DNA from: Diplosphaera chodatii
Taxonomy: Eukaryota; Chlorophyta; Trebouxiophyceae; Prasiolales; Stichococcaceae
Length of the DNA stretch: 64,000 bases
Direction of reading: 5' to 3'
Assembly (NCBI GenBank): GCA_032358165.1
Contig: JAALGY010000052.1
Coordinates: 1,488,001 to 1,552,000 of the forward strand
In this document: positions 37,355 to 48,454 of the stretch, in pieces
Numbering within the stretch: the stretch's first letter is position 1
How the letters are laid out: each line of letters opens with the position of its first letter
Position numbers and translations under genes: made by a program
The notes under the pieces: generated by a model
The model's input: only the letters and a program-made list of their open reading frames with translations
Databases searched by the model: none
Told to the model about the DNA's origin: nothing

Positions 37355-40300
37355 TTACAGGTGAAGGCTAAGCTGCGCCGCCTCCCGCACGTCAGGTGTC
37401 ACGCTGCCGTCGGCAAACATCTCGTTCTCTACTTGCTGTGCCAGCGGCGCCAGCTCCAGGTAAAACTTGCGCAGGAAGGAGCGCAGGCTGTACAGCGCAA
37501 AGGTGCGCCAGGCCGCCACTGCTGACTCGCTGCCATCGTCACCATCACCCGCCGTCGCCTCGGCAGCAGCTGCCGGCATGTCAGCCAGCAGGTCTTTGAA
37601 GCTCTGGATCGTCTGCACCAGCAGCGCCTGCAGTGTACACATCAACGATGATCCCTCTGCACGTCCCTTGCCGCCTATCCAGCCCCCTGCGGCCATGGTT
37701 ACAGGGCTACAGCCCCGTGCCCGGCTGACCAGCGATAAACTGCCGCCTCACAGCATGTACCTGCTGCACACCGACGGCGTCGTCCAGCGCCGCCTGTGCG
37801 GGCGCAATAGCGGACAGCACCTCGTCCTCCGCCAGGCCAGGGTTGTGCTCCCGCATCTCTACCGCTGCTCTGGTGACATCATCGCGGGCATCCTGTCAAC
37901 AGTCAGGAGCGACAGGGTCAGGGCACGCTTTAGATGGGAGCCAGAGAACACATGGCTGTTGAGAGATGACATGAGTGAGTCACACACAGCATGTCAGGCA
38001 GCGCATCTATCACAGCTGCTAGCGCACACGGCATGAACAAGGAGACTGGGTGTCTCACCTGGGTACGTGCAATGGTTTTGTTGATGGCAGCATACAGCGC
38101 CTCCCACGCTAGGCTCGCGCCCAGCTCCTCATCAAAGCGCTTCTCGCGCAGCTCGCTGAACGCCCACGACACGATGGCAGCGCCGCCCACCTGCAGAGTG
38201 CCGAAGAGTGGCATCAATGTATTGCGACTGTGATGCTGACAAGCAGGACACGTAGCATGCCTGCTCTCGGCAAGAACTCGGCTAGCCGTGCACGCACACA
38301 CATGTGTGGTGACCGTACTGTGAAGGTGACACGCAACAGGAAGGGTGTGCGATCTCACCAGGCGCAGGGCCATGAGGCGGTCGATGGCCATGGCGGCCCG
38401 CTGAGGTGATGCCACCCAGGCCCGCGCTGCGGCGCCAACCATTGCCGCCTCCCCCTGATCACGCAGTAAGCCCCAACCCTCGATGGCATGCAAGCTGCTG
38501 CTATGCTGTCTGCCGCACAGTGGCGCTTTTGTCAGAGGTAGTCCTAGAGCGCATCATGCCACAATCACCACCGTCGACACACCTCAGCACCCCCTTGTGC
38601 CACGAGTGACTGCAGCGGCCGCATGTATCGCTCCAGGGCCACCAGTGTGTGCGTGAAGGACTTGCCCCCGGCAACCAGCAGCCCCCGCAACGCCGTCGCG
38701 CATGCGGCTGCGGGGCCACCCAGGCGCGGGATCATGTCGCCGTCCTCAAGGAACGCTGCAAAGTCTTCGTCCAGCGTTTTCCGCTTCACCTGCACGCACC
38801 GGTTGATGATGTGGGTCACCCAGTACACATGCACAAGCAGGTGGCATGGTCCAAGCTACAGGACGTTGTCAGCCCTGTGCTGGATTGCAACGTCGCACCA
38901 GCAAGTCATTCGCACATGATCATGCTGGCGTGACTCACGGGCAGCAAACGCGCACCATTTGCACCAACTCCGCCGCGGTGCTGGCCTGCACCTCCTCTGC
39001 AGTGGCTGCGCCATTGGCAGCGTTGGCCGCGCCCGGCGCCGGGAGCTCCTCCACTGCGGGCCGCGGCGGCAGCATCTCGTGGAACGACTCCGGCACCGCG
39101 GCCGTGATGCGGTCATGATACGACAGCCGCACCAGCCGCTGCATGACTGCTGACACGAAATGCCTGCAAGGACATGACACAAGTGCATCTGCATGCCAGC
39201 AAGACTTTACACAGCACTCGATGCTGCTTGTTGGTGATAGTCATTCGATCTGGGGCAGCGCTGCCTGTGGTCCAACGCATGGCCATGAATAAAATTGAAG
39301 GCTGCGGGAAGTGAGCATGCGGGGCGCACCGCTGCGGGTGATGTGGCGGCGCCGTGAGCACGTGGCCCCACTTGGGCCAGGGCCACACGTACTCGAAGTT
39401 GGAGAGGTGGTACGCCAGCCACTCTGCAAGCCTTGTGCGCAGCTCTGGGTCTGCGTTCTTCAGCCTGGTGCAGGAGACCAGCACGCTCTGATGCCATAGT
39501 GTCGTACAGTGGATGCTTATAGCTGATCCTCTTGATCACGAGCAAGCATGACATAGAACAAGTACGGTTGTCACATGTGTGCATGGGCCTGGTTTTGCAA
39601 CAACTGCATCCGCTCTGTAGGATAAACAGCTGGCCGCCAACGCAGTGACAGCACATGCAGGGCCGCACCCCTGACAACCAGTTACCTGGCAAAGGACTCC
39701 CGCACGCAGGCCGACATGGATCGCGGGAAGGTCGGCAGCAGCTTGCACAGGTCCACCATCAGGGCGCCGTACGCGACGGGCTTGTGAGCGGGCGCCGGCA
39801 CCCGCAGCATCTGCGAAAACAGCGTCTCTGCCAGCAAACTCTCGTACTTGTACGGCAGCGGCAGTCCTGCAGCAAGGGATCGCCGTCACCATGCTGGGAG
39901 GTGACAACTCTGCTTCGGCGTCATCCGAGCTGGACGGCTTGTGCAGAGGTGTCACCACACCAACTTGCTGTACACCACGCAACACCACAGAAGGCCTGGG
40001 TTAGAACACTTGGCAAGGCCGTACAACACTGCTCGGTCGGCAGGCTCCACGCTCGAACGACTACCTGAGGCAAGGCGCACGGCCGACTCCACACGGTCGC
40101 CATCAAAGTACAGCATCGAGTCGATGATGTAATCCTGTGCAATCAGACGCTCTAGGGCTGGCCGCCCGCCGCCCGTCGCTTCTGAAGGCAGCAGCGCAAT
40201 GCTGCCACGCGGCGGGAACGCTGCCAGTGCTGCTGCCGCTGCCTGCACCGGAGGAGTGAAGGGTCACCTGCCATGGGTTCAGCTTTGTGATCCGCTCAGC

Positions 40301-42266
40301 CCTATGTGCTCCTGGATCCAGGACAGATGGACAGAGTACCAGGAGCAGCATAGGTTCCCACACACTTGGACAACCAGCCTGATGTCCACTTGCGCAGGAT
40401 GTGATGATTGTGTCAGGGAGCACCTCGGCAGGGGCTGCATCTGCTGGGACACGCGCAGGGTTCTGGGGCACCGTCAGTGCCGGCAGCATTGCCGACTGTC
40501 CTGACGCCAGCACTGCTTCGTAGGCCTGCAAAAATGGCGTGAACATCACAGAGGCCCTGCTGGAAGCCCTCCTCCAGAGAGCTAACACTATCCAGTGTAT
40601 CGCACATACAGCTGTTTCAAGCTTCCTGGCGCAGCGGCACTGGCAGAAGGCGTGCCAAAGCACCAACCTGCAGTTCGAGCCGAGGAATGCTCTCGAGCTG
40701 GAACTCGCCCGACTCGCGCCATTCACACACCGCTGCCCACACCTGCCTCAGGAAGCTGGCACCGCCACTGTCGCTCCTGTGACACACATGTGCACGAGAT
40801 TAAAGGCTGACGTACGGCAGAATGAATGAAGGACAACTTTGTGAACCATTGAGCTGAACAACCAAATGCTGCAGGAACATGGGTGTACATTCCAGTCTCT
40901 TGCACGGTGCTCACTGCGCTGCGATGTCGTCTGGACCATTTGCTGCAAAGAAGGGCGCGAGGCCAGGCTGGCTGCTGCGGGGCCGCGCTGCCATGTACGC
41001 CTCAACGGCACTCCAGAGCCGATTCAGATCCTCACCTGCTTGCATGTGAGATAGCTCTGATCCATAGCTGTTGAAATGATGCTTACATCGCCATGATCAG
41101 CGAGGGACATGTCATTCCAACCCGTACACTAGGTGTGCGTCCTCCGCAAGGCAGGCTGCTCAGAAGTGTGCGCACCAGTGCCGCCCCCAAGCAGCTCCGG
41201 ACCGCCCCAGGGCAGCGCCATGACCGCCGCCTGCACCAGTGCGTCCGTGTACGGCTGCCACGAGCGCCCCTCGTTCGCAGGCCCACCTGCCCCAGCGTCA
41301 TACAGTTGTGGTGATGCGCATGCACAGGTGGTGTCCAGCCCCACCAAGGACCCGCGCGTAACAGCAGCCAAGTCAGCTGCCAAGTAATGAGGCAGACGTC
41401 TGCCAGCCTTGCAGCCTACCTGCTTCTGCGAGCCCAAGCGCGGCCCTCACCACGCCCTCAAGGGCTGCAAGCACAGCGCTGGGCTGCAGCACACCAGGCA
41501 CCACCAGCGCCGCCAGGAGCCGAAGCAGCAGCCTCGCCCGCGCTGTATCTGCCGCTGCCAACGCCCCCTCGAAGCCCTCGGCTGCAGCCCGCACGAAGCT
41601 GACCACATAGTCTGGGTCATCCGTATTCAGCAGCCCTACAGAAGCAGATGCGACACAATAGATCAGTCCCGCATCGCGCTCACTCGCCGCCAGCAGCTGA
41701 AAGTCACTTCCTCAGCAGCTTCTTCAGCGCATCGAAACGCTCAATGTCTTGCAGCAGTGCTCCGCCACTCACCCAGCAGCATGGCGTAGGTGGGTGCCTT
41801 ATAGCCCAGCTCCACGCAGCAGTCCAGCAGAAACTGTGTGACGGCAGCCGGCTTGGCATGCATCAACCGCCGCATGCCGGTAGACATCTCCTCCGCCTGC
41901 TGCTCGGGCGGCCGCTCATCCACCTGCTTACCCTGCAGCGTTGAAACGAAGGGAATCAATGCATAAGCAAAACTTTCCGAATTTCGTCGCAAATCGAGCA
42001 AGGAACACACAACCGTGGTGCGGGGATCTGATGTCACGCTGAGCGCGCAAGCATGCAAGACGCACGTGTTTGCGGTCCCCCAAGTAGAAGAGGCCATAGC
42101 AGAGCTCTGTCATGCCGTCCTCCTCGGGCTCATCACGCTTTCGCTTGTTGCCGTGTCCCTGGAAGCCGCCACGCCCGCCGCCGCTACCACGATGTCCGCT
42201 CCCGCCGCCATAACCACGCTGTTGCTGGTTGCCATAGGACCCGTAGGAACCTCTCCGGTCCCCCAT
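37355..42266 (-). CDS. CBP80: Nuclear cap-binding protein large subunit CBP80 (NCBP1/ABH1)
   Basis: Large subunit of the nuclear cap-binding complex, which with CBP20 binds the m7G cap and acts in splicing, export and miRNA processing. The start (42266) is MGDRRGSYGSYGNQQQRGYG, a Gly/Arg-rich stretch, then an NLS-like NKRKRDEPEED. Conserved MIF4G-type blocks follow in plant order: FLLDCCVELGYKAPTYAMLLG (about 41800, quoted as read), ARLLLRLLAALVVPGVLQP (about 41510), SWQPYTDALVQAAV and LPWGGPELL (about 41240), DLNRLWSAVEAYMAAR (about 41010), VWAAVCEWRESGEFQLESIP (about 40720), LIAQDYIIDSMLYFDGDRVE (about 40130), LAEWLAYHLSNFEYVWPWPKW (about 39400), SFTHTLVALERYM (about 38640), AIDRLMALRLV (about 38370) and FKDLLADMP (about 37590). 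The last exon ends LSLHL. Exon borders were not all resolved. Confidence 0.93.
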
Positions 42267-42847
42267 CGCTGCTGGCTTGCACCAATGCGAAGAGTGCTTC
42301 GGGTGCCGTCAAGCTCAGGTGCAGTGCGCCACCATACACCAGACGGTTCGATGCCTGACTACACGGCACGGCCTGCAGATCGCTGGCGCTCACAGCACCG
42401 GGTTGCTGACAAGGCCGTTTGAGGGCACCAGAACAAGTAATGCTACGCAAAAAGCCCAACTAGTTGCTCGCCATCAACCCCACAGTTGCCAACAAAAAGC
42501 AGTGGACGGCGGCTTTGCCTCTGTTGGTTGCAAACCAGCACTCGGCCTCTCCAGTTTCTGTAAAAATGCTCCCAGTGCTGCGCTGCTGCCGTTGGGGAAT
42601 GACACCACTGATCATGGCTTGATGATGTGAATTTACAAATCTGCAGATGCTGCCACCTGCCAGCTTGCTGAGCCTCGACACTGCTTCAGGCTTGCATTTG
42701 CGTCTGGGCGAGCACCAAAGCGCAACACAGGTCTCACAAGGAAACACGACTTTGCCACAGAGCGTCGAGAAGCTCAAGTCTTACCGCACTTTTATAGCAG
42801 CCAGATGCAGAGTCGGCGCACCAAGTTTTATTAAACAAACTTCTGAG
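42267..42847. promoter_or_regulatory. Divergent promoter region CBP80 / HROB-like
   Basis: 581 bp between two divergent start codons. The HROB-like frame is open upstream to an ATG at about 42647, so part of this region could be coding if that start is used. Otherwise nothing specific is visible. Confidence 0.45.
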
Positions 42848-45800
42848 ATGGACGATGATGATGAGTTTGCTCTGGAGCTGGACGAAACGTCCACTCCGAT
42901 CCCCCGCCCGGCACCTCGACAGCAGTTGCCAGCAGTGCAGCCCGATGCGCTGTCTGCTGCGGAATTGTTCCTGCAGCAAGGCGGGCGGGTATGTCAGGCA
43001 GCAACTGTAACAGACGTGCGCCAGCTTGCTGACGTCCATCAGCAGATTCCACATCTGGGCGGACGCGCCTGCGGTGCCACTACCAGCCTCCTGGCGCAGC
43101 CAGAGGCAGCTGAGCCTGCTATGGCACCTGCTACCAGCCAGCATCATGCCAGAGCCACTGCAGGAGCTGCCATTTGCCATGCACAGCTACATCACCAGTC
43201 TGCTGTGTTCGAGGACGGGCCATCGCAGCTGGACGTGGCCGTTGGCAGCATGCCAGGAGGATCACGGTCAGAGCAGCAATGCATGATGCACCCAGCAAGC
43301 CGGCAGCTGGTGCAGCACCGGTTGCACCCACAATCATCGCCACCCGCAGCAAGCGCTGACATGCAGCACATGCAGCAGCCTGCAGCAGCGCCACTGAGTG
43401 TGTGTCACCAAGTGGCAATGCAGCCTCCGATGACGCGCCAGGGGCGCCCGGACGACGCTGAGAGGTACAGCTGACTTGCCCGAGCTTGTCTGCCCGTCGC
43501 AGCCCTGCCAGTGCCATCTTGCGAGCGACCAACACCGCTTCCTGGTTGCTGGTCCCTGCAGCATGGAGCTTGGGCAGCCAGTGCCCAGCCTTAGGGGTAA
43601 CATCGCAGCGCGCGGCAGCGGCCCGCCGCCGGCCAAGCAGCAAAGGACGCAGCCGCCACGGGACGTGTGTGCACATCCCCAGCTGCAGGCTGCACAGCCC
43701 CCACAGCAACCCCTGGCTGCGCCGGCGCCGCCGCGCTGCCACAGCAGCTCCGGTGCACTCCAGCCGGCGGAACAGTGTGCTGCGCCGCAGTCTGCAGCCA
43801 GGCAGCCAGCGGGGCAGCGCAGCAGCGCCCCACCTGTGCTCAGTTCTGAGGGCTATGCAAGTGGCAGCATGCCACTGGTCCAGCCACCACAGCAGGTGAC
43901 ATCGCAGCAGCCTGCCTTGCAGCAGTGCACATCCTCGCAGGCGCAACAGCATTGTCAACAGCCGCCGCTTCCTTCACAGGCTCCAGGGCAGGCAGCGCAG
44001 CAGGAGCAGCAGCAGTTGCATCAACTGCCGCAGCAAGCCACCGCCGGGATGCTGCAGTCGGCACAGGGCGTGCAGCCCCCCGCCATGCTGCTGCCCGTGC
44101 CCAGCCAATCGCAGCCGCACAGCCCAGGACATGCGCAAGACCCCAACCACGCCTCTCAGCCAATGCGCAGGGCGCAGGTAACATCCGCAACAGCATCCCA
44201 TGGTTTCAGCTAATATGCAAGTGTCACAGTGTCACCTGTATCAGCAAAGTGACGTTCATGCAGTTCACGCATGGCGTGATCAGTGCGCTAATGACTTGTG
44301 CAGGCCGCCTCACTCCCGGGTCCAGCGGGTGTGCTTCAGCACCAGATGGCGTCCGGGGCGGCGCCCTGCAACCTGGCGGATGTGCTCGGACCGTCACAGG
44401 TGTGTGTATGTGTTCTGGCCACCCCAGGTTGTCCTTTCAGCAGTCTCAGCGACAGACTTGTGGAGAACTTCTCGCATGATGAAAGCTATGATCCTACTAT
44501 TCAAACCTCACACAACGTGCAGGCAGTCGCTAGAGCGCGCCGACACAGCAGCGCAGGGCAGTCAGCTGATCCGGATTTCCTATCAGAGACGTGGCGCTCT
44601 GCGCTGGATGCTCTTGACCTGCCTTCCTTTGATGGTGAGCAGACGCTGAGGGTTGAGAATGAGCAATTCTTACTTTTGTGCATGTCAGCATGGCCATGGT
44701 ACACACCTGCATACTTGCATATGCACTGGCATCCATGACATGATATCTGCTGTTGTCTGCCGCGGTCGCAGAGGATTCACCACTGCTGCGGCACTCTGTG
44801 CACCGCGTGCTGGCTTTGGCTGGGGCAAGCGTTATCCCCCGGGTAGGATCTGCTGCATCACAGCCACATCAGCACTCGAGGCTTGTCTGCAAGCACTGTG
44901 CGGAGCCAACACACGCTTATACAATGCACCCCAGGAACGCTACCTTGACGACATGTGTGTTCACAATACCCGCAACAACATGTGTCGGCAGCGCAGATGT
45001 TGTTTCTTGTCGTATCAGCCAGCTGTCTGGCGTCCGGCGAAGGGCAGATGGTTGTCAAGGTGCAAGTCTGCAGCTGTCAGCCTAACCGCAGTGAACACAT
45101 CTGATGCTGTTGTAAAAGTCGAAGAGTTGCTGGGTGCCTCAAGGGCCTGTGGCGATGCATGCTACATAGGATCCGACTGGGCGCATCACCGGCTGCCTCA
45201 ACCGGGCGGTGATGGCTGGCGAAGACTGCCCCAAGCCTGGTGCTGTACTGATGCTGCAGCAGGTATGCCACCCTATCCGGCCAGAGGCACCTCAATCATG
45301 TGCAGTCCCCAGTGCCGTGATGCCTGTGCTGCTGCACGTCCTCAGCGCTCGAATCCGAAGTACTGATTGCAAGAGCTGCGGGCAACACTGTCATGAGGCA
45401 TATCTGTTGTGTTGAAGGTGCCGCTTCTGCCACTGAGCCTCGAGGGCCCGAGTGTGCTCTGCGTCACGCCCGAGAACATAGTGCAGGTTCGTGGCGTGCG
45501 CTGTCGGTGGTGCTTGAGCATGCTGCAGTGGCGCAAACCAGTCGCTCCATGCTATAATGTGAGTTCCAGCCACGTGTCTTGAACACACTCATCCGTGCAT
45601 CATCGAAGTCGGGCGTTGGCCTGCATGCAGGTGCTGGCGCCAAGCCCGGGGGGCCTGCCCAGCCAAGCCGGCATGACCGCCCCCTCCCAGCAGCTGCTGA
45701 CGTCCTCCATGGCAGCGCTGCAGCAGCAGCCGCAACAGCAAGTGCGGCGCTCTGGCGGTGGCAGTGGCGTGAGCGTGCAGGGCGATCGAGCGCAGGGGCG

Positions 45801-46287
45801 GCCACCGTCTTTGGAGGGTCTGCCTGTCAGTGAGCGGCAGTCGCAGCGTCGCTCAGCAGCCGAGCGGTATGCCATCGCTAGATCGCAGGCGGCGTCTCAG
45901 CGGCCAGTCGTGCCAGCACCGCACATTAGTCAACGCCATTCAATGGTTCCCAGCGGCAGCAATCAAGCTGGTGCACGTCCCAGCCATCCAGCCTGTGGCG
46001 CTCTGACCTTTGGCAGCAGCCAATGCCTGGCACCACACGCTGAAGAAGCAGCAGCAGCAGCCACCAGACACGACCAGCGCAACAGTACTCAGGCTGCTGC
46101 TCCAGGGCTGCCGCTGATGGCCGTGCGACCAGCGTTGGCTGATGCAACAAATGCAGGCCCGGCCGCCGTGGCCATGCAGCCGCTGGCCGTGTGTCAGCCC
46201 CTCAGACACCACCTCAGCGTGCAGAGCACGCTACCGGAGGCAGTGGACGATGAGGACATGCTGCTAGACGGATTGGACGACATGTGA
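42848..46287 (+). CDS. HROB: HROB-like (C17orf53/MCM8IP) homologous recombination OB-fold protein
   Basis: In animals HROB recruits and activates the MCM8-MCM9 helicase in homologous recombination and crosslink repair. Here the start MDDDDEFALELDE is acidic. Two long Gln/Pro/Ala-rich disordered exons follow (42848 to about 43464, and about 43560-44179). The family signature LPGPAGVLQHQ is in the exon at about 44305-44400. Another exon holds ETWRSALDALDLPSFD (about 44590-44633). The OB-fold core follows: DPTGRITGCLNRAVM then PKPGAVLMLQQ (45171-45263), and VPLLPLSLEG, VLCVTPENIVQ (45419-45492). The last exon is disordered and ends in an acidic tail, DEDMLLDGLDDM. Human HROB has FPGPAGILP, the DPTG...LKPGSVLLLKQ core and an acidic tail in the same order. 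Exons between 44640 and 45165 are uncertain. Confidence 0.82.
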
Positions 46288-46688
46288 TGGCGAACCTCAG
46301 CCAATGTTGCTTGATTGGGGATCTGCCAAGATATCTGCAAATATTCCAAGCTGTGACGATTGGTGATGGGTGATCGTGGCAAAGAGTCAATTTGCATGTT
46401 TTCCCTGCGACTCAATCGTAAGCAAACAGCTTAAAGTACTATCAGCGTCACGCACGCGTTTATCTGCAAACACCAGCACTCTACAGGCAGCAACCCAGTG
46501 CTACTAGAGTGACATCCCTCCAGTGTCGCTTCACATGCTGGCCCACACAGCACATGGCATCCCGTCCTATCAGCAGCGAGACACAAGTGTGGTCAGGTGA
46601 CTCAGTGAACGTAAACATCTGGGCATGAAGCCATGCGTGCATGCTGTTTGCCTGATCATTGAGTTGCTGCCACCTGCCGCATGCGCAC
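46288..46688. other. Intergenic region HROB-like / fibrillin
   Basis: About 400 bp, lower in GC than its neighbours, holding the HROB-like 3' UTR and the fibrillin promoter. The fibrillin frame is open from an earlier ATG at 46659. No other feature was seen. Confidence 0.45.
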
Positions 46689-48130
46689 ATGGTTGGTTGC
46701 TGTGCATCATGCAGGGGCTTCAGGCATCACACACCCTTGCGATCTAGACGCTTGTTAGGCTTGCAAGTCACGGCAGAGGCCGCTCCACAGGCAGAGACGG
46801 AGGCAGGCGCCGAGGCTTTGTCGCAGTCAGCAGCACCGCAGACGGTCAGCAGCTTCCTGCGGGGCCTCCTCGCTCCCGCCATCCGACCAGCGTGAGGCAG
46901 CTGCCGCCATCCTGCGTGAATCTGCATCGTTTGTCGGCAATGGGCGTGTGTACTGTACCAAACCACAATGAAACATTAATGCCGCGCTCAGGTCGACTTT
47001 ACTTGTGGTTCTGCAGGGACCCACTGCTGCAGGCGGCCGAGGGCATCAGGCAGAGCATTGCTTCTGGCAACGAGGCGGTCATTCCTGGCCTGGTCGACAC
47101 CCTGCTGTCCGCGCCCCGTCCATTTGATGAGCGGCTGCTTGGCGGCGGACCCTGGCAGGTGACGAACGCTGCTGCTGTGCGACCCGGGCGCTGCAGCTGA
47201 CTTGGGCGCATGCTGCTTTGCCGTGAGTGCGTTGTTCAGGATGCACAGGTCACGGCGTCCTGCTCACATGTACAGCGCTTGGGTGTTCCGCCCGAACTGC
47301 GCGGTGACCTGCAGGTGGTGTGGTCCAGGGGGCCGCTGCTGTGGCAGGGGTGGGGCGCGCCCGGCCGCCTGGCCAGCTTCAAGAATGAGGTCAGCAGGAC
47401 GGCGGCTGTTTCCTGAAACGCATGATGTGCTGGGTGGCTGCTGCAAGGCCGAGCACGCAGTTATCAGCAAGCGCAGGCTGGGCCACTGCACACTGGCTGC
47501 GGCACACTGTGGCGCAGGCATCTCAGGACTTCGACCCCAGCAGCCGCACGGTCGTCAACAGCGCCGATGTGTTCGGCAAGACGGTGTTTGTGACGGCAGA
47601 TGGCACATACAAGCAGCAGGTGCACAGCTTCACAACTCGCTTGGAGGCCTGACATGCTGCCGGATGGAAAGGCACAACTTGTGGTCTTCACAGCAGACAT
47701 GGTGCGGAGCGCCAACATTTGGGGCATGGGTGCACCGTGGTGCAGGGGGACACCAGCAGCACGCCGGTGGAGGTGCAGACAGCGGTCACAGGCGCCACGC
47801 TGCACGCGTGTGGCAAGCAGCTGGCACTGCCCATCAGGTAGTGTCCACAGGCATGACTGTGTGCTGGCCTGACACAACACGGCTCCGGCTTGATGGGTGG
47901 ACGCTTGCCAGTTCCGTTGGTGCAACCTGGTGTTTGTCACATGTCATCCTTCGATATGCTCAGTGCAACACCCGCACTTGCACAGGGGCAAGGGCAAGTT
48001 CACGATCATGTATACGGACGACAGCCTGCGGCTGCTGCGTGGCGGTGGGAACAGCCTGGTGGTGCAGGTCCGGGCTGATGTGCTGCAGAAGCTGCTGGTC
48101 AGGCGGCGCGCGACGCTGGAGGGCCAGTGA
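46689..48130 (+). CDS. Plastid lipid-associated protein (PAP/fibrillin family)
   Basis: Plastoglobule or thylakoid protein that binds lipids; this family is limited to plastid-bearing organisms and cyanobacteria. Six exons close to 252 residues: 46689-46891, 47017-47158, 47315-47389, 47518-47619, 47746-47837, 47986-48130. The N-terminus MVGCCASCRGFRHHTPLRSR is a typical algal transit peptide. The domain runs from DPLLQAAEGIRQSI and DERLLGGGPWQVVW through RGPLLWQGWG, ASQDFDPSSRTVVNSADVFG, VTADGTY and STPVEVQTAVTG to the C-terminal GKGKFTIMYTDDSLRLLRGG and VVQVRADVL. All blocks expected of the family are present. The frame also allows a start at 46659. TGTAA lies at 48264-48268. Confidence 0.93.
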
Positions 48131-48263
48131 GGGTGCTGCTGGTGGGTTTGAGTGCAGCAGAATAGTAGGGGTGCATACGCCTGCAAAGTTGCTGCAGGCC
48201 CTGCAGCTCGATCAATGTCGCGGGTGCATTGAACTATTGAAGCACATGGGCCCCGCTCATCAT

Positions 48264-48268
48264 GTGTA
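48264..48268 (+). terminator. Probable fibrillin poly(A) signal TGTAA
   Basis: TGTAA 134 bp after the fibrillin stop codon, at the expected distance for a chlorophyte poly(A) signal. Confidence 0.5.
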
Positions 48269-48454
48269 AACACGCATTGCTTTGGTGACAAGTATACAAC
48301 ACAACCCATCCAGATCCGCTTGCTTCCCAGACTTCGTGGCAGACCATGCAACGCACACTGCCCGCCAGGTGGTGCTCTGATGCATTTCGGGCGGCAAGCG
48401 CTGCAAGTGGCTAGGTTTCGCAAACCCACATTGCCTCCCCAGGCTGTCGCAAAT

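Noticed and set aside
47202..48269. 355-codon plus-strand frame over the fibrillin gene
   Set aside because: It runs through introns in the wrong frame; the spliced fibrillin model has all family blocks.
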